In this document: piece by piece, positions 18,781 to 26,772 of the stretch
Layout of the letters: every line of letters starts with the position of its first letter
How positions within the stretch are numbered: the first letter of the stretch is position 1
Assembly (NCBI GenBank): GCA_937946835.1
Contig: CALFAV010000005.1
Coordinates: 53,234 to 117,233, forward strand
DNA length: 64,000 nucleotides
DNA from: an uncultured Verrucomicrobiae bacterium
GTDB lineage: Bacteria; Verrucomicrobiota; Verrucomicrobiia; Limisphaerales; J093
Reading direction: 5' to 3'
Translations under genes and position numbers: made by a program
Notes under the pieces: generated by a model
Told to the model about the DNA's origin: nothing
The model's database searches: none
What the model saw: the letters and a program-made list of their open reading frames with translations, nothing else

Positions 18781-19033
18781 CGTAGTAATCCTCCCCCCGC
18801 ATGATGCCGGCGTGGCCGTACCACTTGGACAGGAAGATGATGATCGTGCAGGCCGCGAAGCCGAACACCGACCAGAACCCGGGCAGGCGCTCCGCCGCGG
18901 TGTGGGCGTGGGACTTGTCCACCAGCCACGGCAGCGCGTCCGCCACCACCAGCAACGCGAGCACGCCGTAACCCACCCGCACCACCGCCCGGAGGTGCGC
19001 GCGCAACCACTCGATCCAGCGAACCAGCATCAT
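18773..19033 (-). CDS. Small membrane protein of the nuo cluster (C-terminus EDYYDE), function unknown
   Basis: 86 residues. It has two hydrophobic helices (YGVLALLVVADALPWLV, about residues 22-38, and SVFGFAACTIIIFLSKW, about 55-71) and an acidic tail GEDYYDE. Small proteins of this form occur between antiporter subunits in other complex I/Mrp-like clusters, as far as I recall. I cannot name it. The start (ATGATG at 19033) overlaps the previous stop and its end overlaps the next start, so it is embedded in the operon and is probably an accessory subunit of the membrane arm. Confidence 0.75.
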   Translation of the reverse strand: MMLVRWIEWLRAHLRAVVRVGYGVLALLVVADALPWLVDKSHAHTAAERLPGFWSVFGFAACTIIIFLSKWYGHAGIMRGEDYYDE

Positions 19034-20529
19034 GGGAACAACCGTCGGGTGAGGTTCAGGAACAAATCCGGATAGAAGCCCAACAACACCGAAATGACCG
19101 CCGTCACGCACAGCGGCACCACCATCGCCAGCATGACCGGGTGGGATTCCGCCAGCGGCTCCGACGCATGGGCCCGGGGCGCGCCCGCGGCGCCGGCCCG
19201 GCCGAAAAACGCCTGGTACACCACCGGGGCGAAGTACGCCGCGTTGAGCAGCGTGCTGGCCAGCAAGACTCCCAAAATCAGGCCCGTGCCGGCGTCCAGC
19301 GCCCCGTGGAGCAGGTACCATTTCGAGACAAACCCGCCCACCGGCGGCGCGCCGATCATGCTCAGGGAGGCCAGGGCAAATGCTCCGAAAGTGAACGGCA
19401 TCGCCCGGCCCAGGCCGCTCATCTCCGAGATGTTCTTCTTGTGCGTGGCCACGTAGATGGCCCCGGCGCAAAAGAACAGCGTGATTTTGGCGAAGGCGTG
19501 GTTGGCGATGTGGAGCAGGCCGCCCTGAATGGCCGCCGGCGTCAGCAGCGCCACGCCCAGCAGGATGTAGGACAACTGGCTCACCGTCGAGTAGGCCAGC
19601 CGCAGTTTGAGGTTGTCCTGGCTGAGCGCGATCACCGACGCCGCCAGGATGGTGAACGACACAAAGTACGCGGTGGGCAGGCCCAGATTCGCCGCCGCCA
19701 TCCGGTCCACCCCGAACACGTAGAGCATGACCCGGGCGGTCGAGAACACGCCCACCTTCACCACCGCCACCGCATGCAGCAGCGCGCTCACCGGGGTGGG
19801 CGCGACCATCGCCCCCGGCAACCAGTGGTGCAGCGGCATCACGCCGTTTTTGGCGAAGCCCAGCAGGCAGGCAACATACAGGCCCACCACCAGCCCCTGC
19901 GACAGGTCCGCCGGCAGAATGCCCGAGCGGAGGTTGTCCGCGAAGTCCAGGCTGCCGGTCAGCACGTAGATGAGGATCATCGCCGGCAACACCAGTCCCT
20001 TGGCCGTGGCGGTCAGGTAGGTCAGGTATTTGCGACCGCCCTCGTAGCCCTCGGCATCCTGGTGATGGGCCACCAGCGGGTAGGTGCTCACGCTCACCAC
20101 CTCGTAAAACAGGTACAACGTGAGCAGATTGTCGGCGAAGGCGCAGCCGACCGCCCCGAACAGCGCCAGGGCAAAACACACATTGAACCGCGTCTGCGCG
20201 TGCTCCCGCAGCCCCCGCATGTAGCCCGCCGAGTAAAACACCGTCAGCCCCCACAGAAACGACGCCGCCACCGCGAACAGCAGCGACATCGCGTCCGCCC
20301 GCAGCGCCACGCGCAACCCGGGCAGCAGCTCGAACACCGGGCATCGCAGCGCCCGCCCGGCCAGCACGTCCGGCACCAGCGAAGCCGTCAGCGCAAACAG
20401 CGTCAGCGCGGCCGCCAGGGAACAGGCTTCGCGCAGGTTGGGGCGCCGGCCGGTGGCCATGACCAGCCCCGCGCCGAGCAGCGGCGCCAGCAAGGCCCCC
20501 AGGAGACGCAGGTCGGCCGGGTGGTCCAT
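19030..20529 (-). CDS. Second MrpD-type monovalent cation/H+ antiporter subunit of the complex
   Basis: 499 residues and about 14 helices. Antiporter signatures are LLTLYLFYEVVSVSTYPLV (helix-5 glutamate), FAKNGVMPLHHWLPGAMVAPTPVSALLHAVAVVK (conserved lysine, histidines and proline break, given here as two parts: FAKNGVMPLHHWLPG and APTPVSALLHAV) and SQDNLKLRLAYSTVSQLSYI. It lacks the C-terminal lateral-helix extension of its 603-residue neighbour. It lies between nuoK and the small YYDE gene. It is likely a fourth proton-channel-type subunit beside NuoM, NuoN and the NuoL-like protein. Confidence 0.85.
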   Translation of the reverse strand: MDHPADLRLLGALLAPLLGAGLVMATGRRPNLREACSLAAALTLFALTASLVPDVLAGRALRCPVFELLPGLRVALRADAMSLLFAVAASFLWGLTVFYSAGYMRGLREHAQTRFNVCFALALFGAVGCAFADNLLTLYLFYEVVSVSTYPLVAHHQDAEGYEGGRKYLTYLTATAKGLVLPAMILIYVLTGSLDFADNLRSGILPADLSQGLVVGLYVACLLGFAKNGVMPLHHWLPGAMVAPTPVSALLHAVAVVKVGVFSTARVMLYVFGVDRMAAANLGLPTAYFVSFTILAASVIALSQDNLKLRLAYSTVSQLSYILLGVALLTPAAIQGGLLHIANHAFAKITLFFCAGAIYVATHKKNISEMSGLGRAMPFTFGAFALASLSMIGAPPVGGFVSKWYLLHGALDAGTGLILGVLLASTLLNAAYFAPVVYQAFFGRAGAAGAPRAHASEPLAESHPVMLAMVVPLCVTAVISVLLGFYPDLFLNLTRRLFP

Positions 20530-20533
20530 CGGT

Positions 20534-20854
20534 TCAGCCCTTCAAATCCGCCAGGTCGCGGGTCAGCACGGACCGGTAATTGCGGTACACGGCGATCACC
20601 AGGCTCAGCGCCACCGCCACCTCCGCCGCGGCCAGGCCCAGGATGAACAGCACAAAGAGCTGGCCCGTGGCCGGGTCCGGCGCGGTGAAGCGGTTTAGGG
20701 CCAGAAAATTCAACGAGGCGCCGGACAGGATCAGCTCCCCGGCGATCAACATGCCGATGAGCGTGCGGCGGCGCAGCAGGCCGAAGACCCCCGCCGCCAG
20801 CAGCAGGGCGGCGAGCACCAGGTAGGTTTCCAGACGGTCGTGGAGCGGGTTCAT
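20534..20854 (-). CDS. nuoK: NADH-quinone oxidoreductase subunit K
   Basis: 106 residues with three membrane helices. RRTLIGMLIAGELILSGASLNF carries the conserved buried glutamate of helix 2, and LFVLFILGLAAAEVAVALSL carries that of helix 3. It forms part of the E-channel next to NuoJ and NuoA in the membrane arm. The start overlaps nuoJ by four bases, and the next antiporter gene starts 4 bases after its stop. Confidence 0.95.
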   Translation of the reverse strand: MNPLHDRLETYLVLAALLLAAGVFGLLRRRTLIGMLIAGELILSGASLNFLALNRFTAPDPATGQLFVLFILGLAAAEVAVALSLVIAVYRNYRSVLTRDLADLKG

Positions 20855-21393
20855 GAAGCCGGAGGCGGTGTGCGGCCGTGCCGGGCCAGGACCAGGGCGC
20901 CCAGAATGGCCAGCAACAACACCAGCGAAATCAGTTCAAAGGCCAGGCAATAGGTGGAAAGCAGTTCGACACCAAGCGAGCGGAGGGAGCCGTCCCCCGT
21001 GCGCGCCCTCGCCACGGGCCAGCGGGTGTGCAGCCCCAGCCAGGCCAGCGCGCCGCCCGCCGCCAGACTCACCAGCAGCGCCACGGCGGTCTCGAGGCGC
21101 GCGCGCGGCCGGGGCTTTTCGGGGGGCGGTTCGTCCGGCTCGGCCAGCATGACGGCAAAGACGATGGTCACGCAGACCGCACCGATGTAGATGAGGATTT
21201 CCATCAGCGCCAGGAACGGGCTGTGCAGGAAGTAGTACAGCCCGGCCAGGCCCACCGAGCCGAGCGCCAGGCCGCTGACACTGCGGATGACCCGCTGGCT
21301 GGTCACGGCCAACAACGCCCCGCCGACCGTGAGCATCCCGCTCAGGGCGAACACGCCGGCCAGGATCCACGCTGCGCCCGGGAACGTGTTCAT
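20851..21393 (-). CDS. nuoJ: NADH-quinone oxidoreductase subunit J
   Basis: 180 residues with about five helices. SPFLALMEILIYIGAVCVTIVFAV matches the NuoJ helix-3 motif containing a pi-bulge and conserved Tyr/Gly. A cytosol-facing Pro/Arg-rich loop (PPPEKPRPRARLE) follows. It is a membrane-arm subunit that couples quinone chemistry to proton movement. ATG at 21393 overlaps the nuoI stop; residues upstream in the same frame are not NuoJ-like. Confidence 0.93.
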   Translation of the reverse strand: MNTFPGAAWILAGVFALSGMLTVGGALLAVTSQRVIRSVSGLALGSVGLAGLYYFLHSPFLALMEILIYIGAVCVTIVFAVMLAEPDEPPPEKPRPRARLETAVALLVSLAAGGALAWLGLHTRWPVARARTGDGSLRSLGVELLSTYCLAFELISLVLLLAILGALVLARHGRTPPPAS

Positions 21394-21860
21394 GCCTTGG
21401 TCGCCGGCGTGGGAGTGGACGCGGCCTGGGCTTGCAGCCGCTTGAGCAGGTCCAGGAAGTAGGCCTCCCGGTCGGTGCCGGCGAGGTTGTAGCGGCGGCT
21501 GAAGCGCAGCGCCTCGGTGGGGCAGACCTCCACGCACGAGCCGCACAGGCTGCACCGGGTGAAGTCCACGGTGAACACGGTCGGGGACTTCTTCTTGTCG
21601 CCCTCGCGCTTGATGCCCTCAACCACGATGCAGCCGCTGGGGCAGGCCTTTTCGCAGGACTTGCAGGCCACGCACAGCGACATGCCCGTCTCCGGGTCGC
21701 GCACCAGTTCGATGTGCCCGCGGTAGCGTTCGGGAATGGGCAGCGTGGCGTACGGGTAGGGCACCGTCACCGGCGGCTTGAAGAACTGCGTCAGGGTCAC
21801 CCGCATCCCGGTCAGGAGACTGCGGAACCCCGTCCACAACTCGCGCAGGGGCGTTTTCAT
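21390..21860 (-). CDS. nuoI: NADH-quinone oxidoreductase subunit I (2x[4Fe-4S] ferredoxin)
   Basis: 156 residues. The two cluster motifs are CVACKSCEKACPSGC (from residue 63) and CSLCGSCVEVCPTEA (from about 103), each C-x2-C-x2-C-x3-CP. The N-terminal amphipathic helix contacts NuoH. It passes electrons toward the N2 cluster in NuoB. In clusters without NuoEFG this subunit is a likely entry point for an alternative donor such as ferredoxin; the sequence does not show which. Both ends overlap neighbours by four bases. Confidence 0.95.
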   Translation of the reverse strand: MKTPLRELWTGFRSLLTGMRVTLTQFFKPPVTVPYPYATLPIPERYRGHIELVRDPETGMSLCVACKSCEKACPSGCIVVEGIKREGDKKKSPTVFTVDFTRCSLCGSCVEVCPTEALRFSRRYNLAGTDREAYFLDLLKRLQAQAASTPTPATKA

Positions 21861-22852
21861 GGGCGGATGAACTTGAGCAGCACGCTGGTCAGTCCCAGCG
21901 TGCCGAGCGAAATCGGAATCAGGATTTTCCAGGACAAATTCAACAGGCCGTAAAACTGGGTGCGGGGGAAGGTCCAGCGGATCCACACCACCGTGAAGAT
22001 CAGCAGATAGAGCTTGAGCAGGAACCATCCCACGCCCGAGCCGATCCCGAAGGGGCTTTGCCAGCCGCCCAGGAACAGGGCCGTGGCCAGCGCGCAGCCC
22101 ACCACGATGTTGGCGTACTCGGCCATGAAAAACACGCCGAATCCCATGCCCGCATACTCGGTGAACGCCCCGGCCACCAGCTCGCTCTCCGCCTCGGCCA
22201 TGTCGAAGGGCGCGCGGTTGGTCTCGGCCAGCAGGCAGATGAAGAAGATCACAAACGTCACCGGCATCAGGGGGTTGACCCAGAGTTTGAAGACGTTCCA
22301 GCGCCAGAACCCGCCGGCCTGCTGCCGCACAATCTCGCTCAGGTCCAGGGTGCCCGTGATCATCAGGAGCGTGATCACCACCAGCAGGAGCGGGATTTCG
22401 TAGGCCACGTTTTGCGAAACCACCCGCGCCGCGGAGATGATGGCGTACTTGTTCCGCGAAGCCCAGCCGCCCAGCAGGATGGCCATGACGTTGATCGAGC
22501 CGAAGGCCACCGCCAGCAACAGACCCACCGACATCGGCCGCGCAGTCAGATGCGCCCCGAAGGGCAGCACCGCGAAGGTCATCAGGGCCGGCGCCATCAC
22601 CACCGCCGGAGCCAGGCGGAACAGGAGGGCATCGGCCCCGGGCGGCACGATCACCTGCTTGGACAGGAGCTTGATCGCGTCGGCAATCGGCTGCAGCAGC
22701 CCTTCCGGTCCCACCTCGGTCGGACCGGGCCGGCGCTGGAAGCGCGCCGCACCCTTGCGCTCGACCCACACCAGGTAGGCCGCGTTCAGGCCCACAAAGG
22801 CGAGGGCGCCGAGCACGAACGCCGCCAGGCGATAGGGTTCCGGGAGGGTCAT
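21857..22852 (-). CDS. nuoH: NADH-quinone oxidoreductase subunit H
   Basis: 331 residues from the ATG at 22852; a TTG at 22885, overlapping the nuoD stop, would add 11 residues. It has about eight helices. WVERKGAARFQRRPGPTEVG is the hallmark of NuoH helix 1-2, and LAETNRAPFDMAEAESELV is the loop that forms the quinone tunnel entrance with its acidic cluster. It anchors the hydrophilic arm to the membrane arm. It starts 22 bases after nuoD and overlaps nuoI. Confidence 0.94.
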   Translation of the reverse strand: MTLPEPYRLAAFVLGALAFVGLNAAYLVWVERKGAARFQRRPGPTEVGPEGLLQPIADAIKLLSKQVIVPPGADALLFRLAPAVVMAPALMTFAVLPFGAHLTARPMSVGLLLAVAFGSINVMAILLGGWASRNKYAIISAARVVSQNVAYEIPLLLVVITLLMITGTLDLSEIVRQQAGGFWRWNVFKLWVNPLMPVTFVIFFICLLAETNRAPFDMAEAESELVAGAFTEYAGMGFGVFFMAEYANIVVGCALATALFLGGWQSPFGIGSGVGWFLLKLYLLIFTVVWIRWTFPRTQFYGLLNLSWKILIPISLGTLGLTSVLLKFIRP

Positions 22853-22874
22853 GAGCGGGATTTCGGCGGCCGTT

Positions 22875-24020
22875 TCATCGGTCAATGTCCGGGATCACCA
22901 GGTCCAGGCTGCCCAGGAAGGCCAGCGCGTCGGCCAGTAACATGCCCCGGCTGGCTTCCTCGAACAGGCTCAGGTTCGAGAACGAGGGCGTGCGCAGCTT
23001 GACCCGGTAGGGAATGTCCCGGCCGTCGCTGACAATCCGCACCATGAACCGCCCCCGCGCGGCCTCGACCGCAAAGCAGGTGTCGCCGGGCGGCAGCTTG
23101 AGCACCTTGGGCACCTTGGACCGGAACGGCCCTTCGGGAATGAGGTCCAGCGCCTGTTCGATGATCCGCAGGCTCTGCTCCATTTCCTCCATCCGCACCA
23201 GGTACCGGGCCAGCGAATCGCCCCGGGGATGGGTGGGGATTTTGAAGTCCAGTTCCGGGTACACCGCGTAGGGTTCGGCGCGGCGCACGTCGTAGGCCAC
23301 GCCCGCCCCGCGCAGCACCGGCCCGGTGGCGCCGTAGCGCCGGCACAGTTCCGCGTCCGCCACGCCGATGCCCTCGAGCCGTTTGCGGAAGATGATGTTC
23401 TCGGTGACCAGTTCCCGGTACATGTCCAGCCGCGGGCGCAGGTACCGGACAAAGTCCCGCGCCCCGCGCAGGAACTCCGCGTCCACGTCGTTGTACAGCC
23501 CGCCGAAGCGGTAATAGCAGTAGGTGAGCCGCGCCCCGGTGATCCGCTCCAGCAGGTCCAGGATTTTTTCCCGGTCGTCAAAGGCATAGAGCAGCGGGGT
23601 GAACCCGCCCAGGTCCAGCAGGAAGGCGCCGAACCAGACCAGGTGGCTGGAGATGCGGTTCAGCTCCGAGGTGATCACCCGCACGAACTCGGCCCGCCGC
23701 GGCACCTCCAGTTGCGCCGCCCGTTCCACCGCCGCCACGTAGGCGTGGGTGTAGTGCATCGCCGAGAGGTAATCAATGCGGCTGGTGTTGGGCAGGAACT
23801 GCGCCCAGGTGCGGTTCTCGCCCATCTTTTCGTGCATCCGGTGGATGTACCCGCACACCGGCTCGGCGCGCGCGATGTACTCTCCGTCCATCGTCAGCTT
23901 CAACCGCAGCACCCCGTGCGTGGCCGGATGCTGGGGGCCGAGGTTCAGCACGAAGGTTTCCCGGCCCTCCGCCCGGGCGGCGGCACGCGCGGCGTCGGCA
24001 AGAGCAGCCGAGGTGCTCAT
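22875..24020 (-). CDS. nuoD: NADH-quinone oxidoreductase subunit D (49 kDa)
   Basis: 381 residues. LNLGPQHPATHGVLRL (about 26-40) carries the quinone-site histidines. PVCGYIHRMHEKMGENRT, SELNRISSHLVWFGAFLLDLG and RGRFMVRIVSDG are also typical. It forms the quinone-binding pocket with NuoB and descends from the NiFe-hydrogenase large subunit; the nickel-ligating cysteines are absent, as expected for a quinone reductase. NuoC and NuoD are separate genes here, overlapping by four bases. Confidence 0.96.
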   Translation of the reverse strand: MSTSAALADAARAAARAEGRETFVLNLGPQHPATHGVLRLKLTMDGEYIARAEPVCGYIHRMHEKMGENRTWAQFLPNTSRIDYLSAMHYTHAYVAAVERAAQLEVPRRAEFVRVITSELNRISSHLVWFGAFLLDLGGFTPLLYAFDDREKILDLLERITGARLTYCYYRFGGLYNDVDAEFLRGARDFVRYLRPRLDMYRELVTENIIFRKRLEGIGVADAELCRRYGATGPVLRGAGVAYDVRRAEPYAVYPELDFKIPTHPRGDSLARYLVRMEEMEQSLRIIEQALDLIPEGPFRSKVPKVLKLPPGDTCFAVEAARGRFMVRIVSDGRDIPYRVKLRTPSFSNLSLFEEASRGMLLADALAFLGSLDLVIPDIDR

Positions 24021-24508
24021 GGCGCGTAGTCCTTGCGCAGCGGGTGAAAGTCCGCGTCCTCGGGCAGCAGGAGCGGGGTCAGGTGCGGGTGCCCGGTGAA
24101 GCGGAGGCCGAAGAACTCGTGCGCCTCGCGCTCATGCCAGTTGGCGCCGGGGAAGACCTCGCTCACGGTGGGCAGCTCGGGGTGGTCGCGCGGCACGCGG
24201 GTGCGCACCGCCGCCCGCCAGAACGTGTGCGGGTGGAAAAAGTCGTACACCACCTCCATTTCCCCCTGGGCGATCCAGTCCACCCCGGTGAGGGTGTCCA
24301 GGGCGAAGCCCTTTTCCGCAAACCACCGGGCGGCGGCGACCACCTGCGCCGGCGGCACGTGGGCCTCCCAGTGCACGCCCCGGCGCTTGAACTCGACCAC
24401 GTGTGCGGAGACCGAATCGGGGCCGGGGCGCTCCGGCGCGGCCGGCGCCCCGTCCGGAGCGAGCGCCGCGGCAAATTCGGCCGCCTGGTGCTCCGGGGGT
24501 TCGGTCAT
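24017..24508 (-). CDS. nuoC: NADH-quinone oxidoreductase subunit C (30 kDa)
   Basis: 163 residues. The Ala/Pro-rich first 30 residues look disordered. The NuoC core follows: [21 protein letters not shown], then [20 protein letters not shown] and the C-terminal [10 protein letters not shown]. It is a structural subunit of the hydrophilic arm next to NuoD. Starts and stops overlap nuoB and nuoD by four bases each. Confidence 0.94.
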   Translation of the reverse strand: MTEPPEHQAAEFAAALAPDGAPAAPERPGPDSVSAHVVEFKRRGVHWEAHVPPAQVVAAARWFAEKGFALDTLTGVDWIAQGEMEVVYDFFHPHTFWRAAVRTRVPRDHPELPTVSEVFPGANWHEREAHEFFGLRFTGHPHLTPLLLPEDADFHPLRKDYAP

Positions 24509-25050
24509 GGCTTCGCGGGCGGGTTTTCCGGGTCCACGCGCGGCCAGCGGCGTTTGCCCGTGATTTTCTCTTCCAGGGCCAGGATGCCCTCGATGAGCGC
24601 CTCGGGTCGCGGCGGGCAACCGGGCACGTACACGTCCACGGGGAAGAGCTTGTCCACGCCCTCGACCACGGCGTACTGACCCGGGAAGACAAACGGCCCG
24701 CCGGAGATGGCGCAGTTGCCCAGGGCGATGACCCACTTGGGCTCGAGCATTTGGTCGTAGAGCGTCTTCACCGCCGGGGCCATTTTCTTGTTGATGGTGC
24801 CGGCCACGATCATCACGTCCGCCTGGCGGGGGGAGGGGCGGAACACCTCGGCGCCAAAGCGCGAAATGTCGAACCGCGACGCGCCGGCGGCCATCATCTC
24901 GATGGCGCAGCAGGCCAGACCGAAGGTCAGCGGCCAGAGCGAATTGGCCCGGCCCAGCGCCAGCAGGTCGTCCAGTTTGGCGAACCGGACAATCTGCTGA
25001 CATTCCTTCAGCTCTTTCAGTTCTTCGGAAGTGACTCGAGGCGTTTCCAC
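24505..25050 (-). CDS. nuoB: NADH-quinone oxidoreductase subunit B (N2 cluster)
   Basis: 181 residues from a GTG at 25050, lying 34 bases inside the end of nuoA. All four ligands of the N2 [4Fe-4S] cluster are present: Cys47-Cys48 ([11 protein letters not shown]), Cys113 (LGNCAISGG) and Cys145 (PGCPPRPE). It passes electrons from NuoI to quinone at the NuoD interface. The C-terminal tail is short and proline-rich. Confidence 0.96.
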   Translation of the reverse strand: METPRVTSEELKELKECQQIVRFAKLDDLLALGRANSLWPLTFGLACCAIEMMAAGASRFDISRFGAEVFRPSPRQADVMIVAGTINKKMAPAVKTLYDQMLEPKWVIALGNCAISGGPFVFPGQYAVVEGVDKLFPVDVYVPGCPPRPEALIEGILALEEKITGKRRWPRVDPENPPAKP

Positions 25051-25421
25051 TCAAAAACCCCTTTCTTCCAGGCGTACACGATGACCAGGGACAGGATGCC
25101 GACAAACAGCGCCAGTTCAACCAGGTCGCGCCAGGCAAACTCCCGGCCGTAAACCAGCGCCACCGGCAGCAGGTAGAGCACATCCACCGCAAAGGCCACA
25201 AACACCAGCGCGTAGCGGTAGTACACCGCGCTGTACCGGATCCAGGCGTCGCCGATCGGCTCCACGCCGCATTCAACAAACTGGCCGGTCTTCTGCGCGG
25301 TCTGACGGGTCCGGCGCGGCGACAACAGGTGCACCAGCACAAATGGCCCCACCGCAAAGGCCAGCCCGGCCAGGCAAAAGGCCATGACGTAAATCAGGTC
25401 CGTTGCGGCCGGGTCGTTCAT
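25017..25421 (-). CDS. nuoA: NADH-quinone oxidoreductase subunit A
   Basis: 134 residues with three membrane helices. [24 protein letters not shown] is the conserved cytoplasmic loop with the quinone-tunnel cysteine (about residue 51). It leads into the second helix [16 protein letters not shown]. It is the first structural gene of the complex, starting 16 bases downstream of the Rrf2 regulator gene, so the two are almost certainly co-transcribed. Confidence 0.95.
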   Translation of the reverse strand: MNDPAATDLIYVMAFCLAGLAFAVGPFVLVHLLSPRRTRQTAQKTGQFVECGVEPIGDAWIRYSAVYYRYALVFVAFAVDVLYLLPVALVYGREFAWRDLVELALFVGILSLVIVYAWKKGVFEWKRLESLPKN

Positions 25422-25437
25422 GGTGCAAAGGAGGCTT

Positions 25438-25947
25438 TCACCGCCGGCCCCGCGCGGCCCGCACCCGCGGAGCCGGGCGGCGGGCGGGCGGGGTGGACGC
25501 GAGCGCTTGCCTGACAGTGTGGGACTCGCAGGTCGGCGGGTCGGGAAACGCGGCGATGACCGACGCCAGGCTCGTGGAGCCGAGCTGCTCCCGGATTTGT
25601 TGGCTGACCCGCATCCAGAACCCGTGGGTGGGGCACTCCTGTTGATTGCGGCACTCCTCCAGCCCCAGCAGGCAATGCCCCAGCCAGTTCGGGCCTTCCA
25701 CCGCCTCCACAATGTCCAGCAGGGTGATTTTTTCGGCGGGCCGCGCCAGCGCAATGCCGCCGTGATGCCCCCGCCGGGCACTCACCAGACCCTGGCGGAC
25801 CAGGTGGTTGACGATCTTGGCCAGGTACGCGCGAGGGATGCGGGTGCAACGGGCCACCTCCGCAATCAGGCGCGGCGGCGTCCCGATGCCGGGCAGGCAG
25901 GCCAGCGCCTTGATGGCGTACCCCGTGGTTTGAGACAGGCTCAGCAT
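25438..25947 (-). CDS. Rrf2/IscR-family transcriptional regulator heading the nuo operon
   Basis: 169 residues. The winged-helix N-terminus (LSLSQTTGYAIKALACL, then RLIAEVARCTRIPRAYLAKIV, then the wing SARRGHHGGIALARP) is typical of Rrf2 proteins. Three cysteines, Cys92, Cys99 and Cys105 (HCLLGLEECRNQQECP), sit where IscR-type proteins bind an Fe-S cluster; the spacing here is C-x6-C-x5-C. The C-terminal 20 residues are Arg/Pro-rich. As first gene of the nuo cluster it probably senses Fe-S, redox or NO state and controls its own operon. A palindrome lies 19 bases upstream of its start. Confidence 0.9.
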   Translation of the reverse strand: MLSLSQTTGYAIKALACLPGIGTPPRLIAEVARCTRIPRAYLAKIVNHLVRQGLVSARRGHHGGIALARPAEKITLLDIVEAVEGPNWLGHCLLGLEECRNQQECPTHGFWMRVSQQIREQLGSTSLASVIAAFPDPPTCESHTVRQALASTPPARRPAPRVRAARGRR

Positions 25948-25965
25948 GACCGCTTGACACCCGGG

Positions 25966-25978
25966 CCGGAAATTCCGG
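25966..25978. promoter_or_regulatory. 13-bp perfect dyad upstream of the rrf2-nuo operon, candidate operator
   Basis: CCGGAAATTCCGG is a perfect palindrome around a central A, ending 19 bases before the rrf2 start codon. A wider ACCCGG-N10-CCGGGT inverted repeat (25959-25980) overlaps it. Rrf2-family regulators bind such dyads and commonly repress themselves. The position, just downstream of the putative -10, fits repression. The assignment is inferred from position and symmetry only. Confidence 0.45.
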
Positions 25979-25987
25979 GTGGGGACG

Positions 25988-26016
25988 TTGCTGCCGGTTC
26001 ATGACCTGCAAGTCAA
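25988..26016 (-). promoter_or_regulatory. Possible promoter of the rrf2-nuo operon
   Basis: On the minus strand TTGACT (26016-26011) is followed after 17 bases by CAGCAA (25993-25988). The -35 is good and the -10 is poor, so an activator or another sigma factor may be needed. The dyad at 25966-25978 would lie around the transcription start. Confidence 0.3.
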
Positions 26017-26079
26017 CAAAGAAAATGCCGCGCACCCGCGCCGAGTCCGAAAGTGGAACGGGCTGGCCTGCTTCCGGGA

Positions 26080-26742
26080 TCAGGGGCAACGGCCCGCCGG
26101 CGCCGCCAGCAGGGCCCTCAGCAACTCCTCGCGCGTCGGGCAATGCCGGGGGGGAGCCGCCCGCGTGAGCAGGCCAAAACCCTCGCCGTAGGCCGGGCCG
26201 TTCACCACGCACGCGTCGGTGGCACAGTCCCGGATTTGCGCCGCGCCGGCCTCCAGGGCCGCCGCGCGGTCGCCCTCCGCCTCGTACTTCCAGCCCACCA
26301 ACCACGCGCGCGGAAACCAGCCGCGCAGCCGGGCGATCAGCTTCGGCGTGGGTGCCAGTTCCGCCAGGAGCGGGCCGGCGCGGGTGGACAATTTGCCGCC
26401 GCGAACTTCCTCCAGCCCGCCGTCCGGTGCGCGCCGCCACACCCGCCCAAAGGCGAAATCGCTCACCGCCGCCGCGTGGAACACCGCGTCCATCCCCGGT
26501 CCCGCCAGAGCGGCCAACGCCGCGCCGAGGCTGGCCGTGGTGGTGAACGGACGCACCTCCAGCCCCGGGGCGGCGGGGGCGGGCCAGGTGGCCGACGCGC
26601 CGCGCAGCAACAGCACCTGGTGCCCCGCCCCGGCCAGGGCCAGGGCCAGCTCGGTGCCCAGCCGACCGGTCGAGAAATTGGTCAACCGCCGCACCGCATC
26701 GAGGGGTTCATACGTGGGGCCGGCGGTGACGAGGCAGCGCAT
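26080..26742 (-). CDS. Stand-alone CoaB-type phosphopantothenate-cysteine ligase domain
   Basis: 220 residues. LVTAGPTYEPLDAVRRLTNFSTG is the nucleotide/substrate signature of the C-terminal (CoaB) half of Dfp/CoaBC, and AVFHAAAVSDFAF and GKLSTR are also typical. CoaB joins cysteine to 4'-phosphopantothenate in coenzyme A synthesis. The decarboxylase half CoaC is missing from this protein and from the window. It starts 30 bases after the thioredoxin-like gene's stop on the same strand and may be co-transcribed with it. The end is a GC-rich Ala/Arg tail. Confidence 0.8.
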   Translation of the reverse strand: MRCLVTAGPTYEPLDAVRRLTNFSTGRLGTELALALAGAGHQVLLLRGASATWPAPAAPGLEVRPFTTTASLGAALAALAGPGMDAVFHAAAVSDFAFGRVWRRAPDGGLEEVRGGKLSTRAGPLLAELAPTPKLIARLRGWFPRAWLVGWKYEAEGDRAAALEAGAAQIRDCATDACVVNGPAYGEGFGLLTRAAPPRHCPTREELLRALLAAPAGRCP

Positions 26743-26772
26743 GGTCGGGCGCGGGGACGGCCCGCGGGGCGC

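Noticed and set aside
25954..25959. TTGACA on the plus strand upstream of rrf2
   Set aside because: A perfect -35 hexamer, but no -10 follows at a suitable distance and the next plus-strand gene is more than 1.5 kb away.
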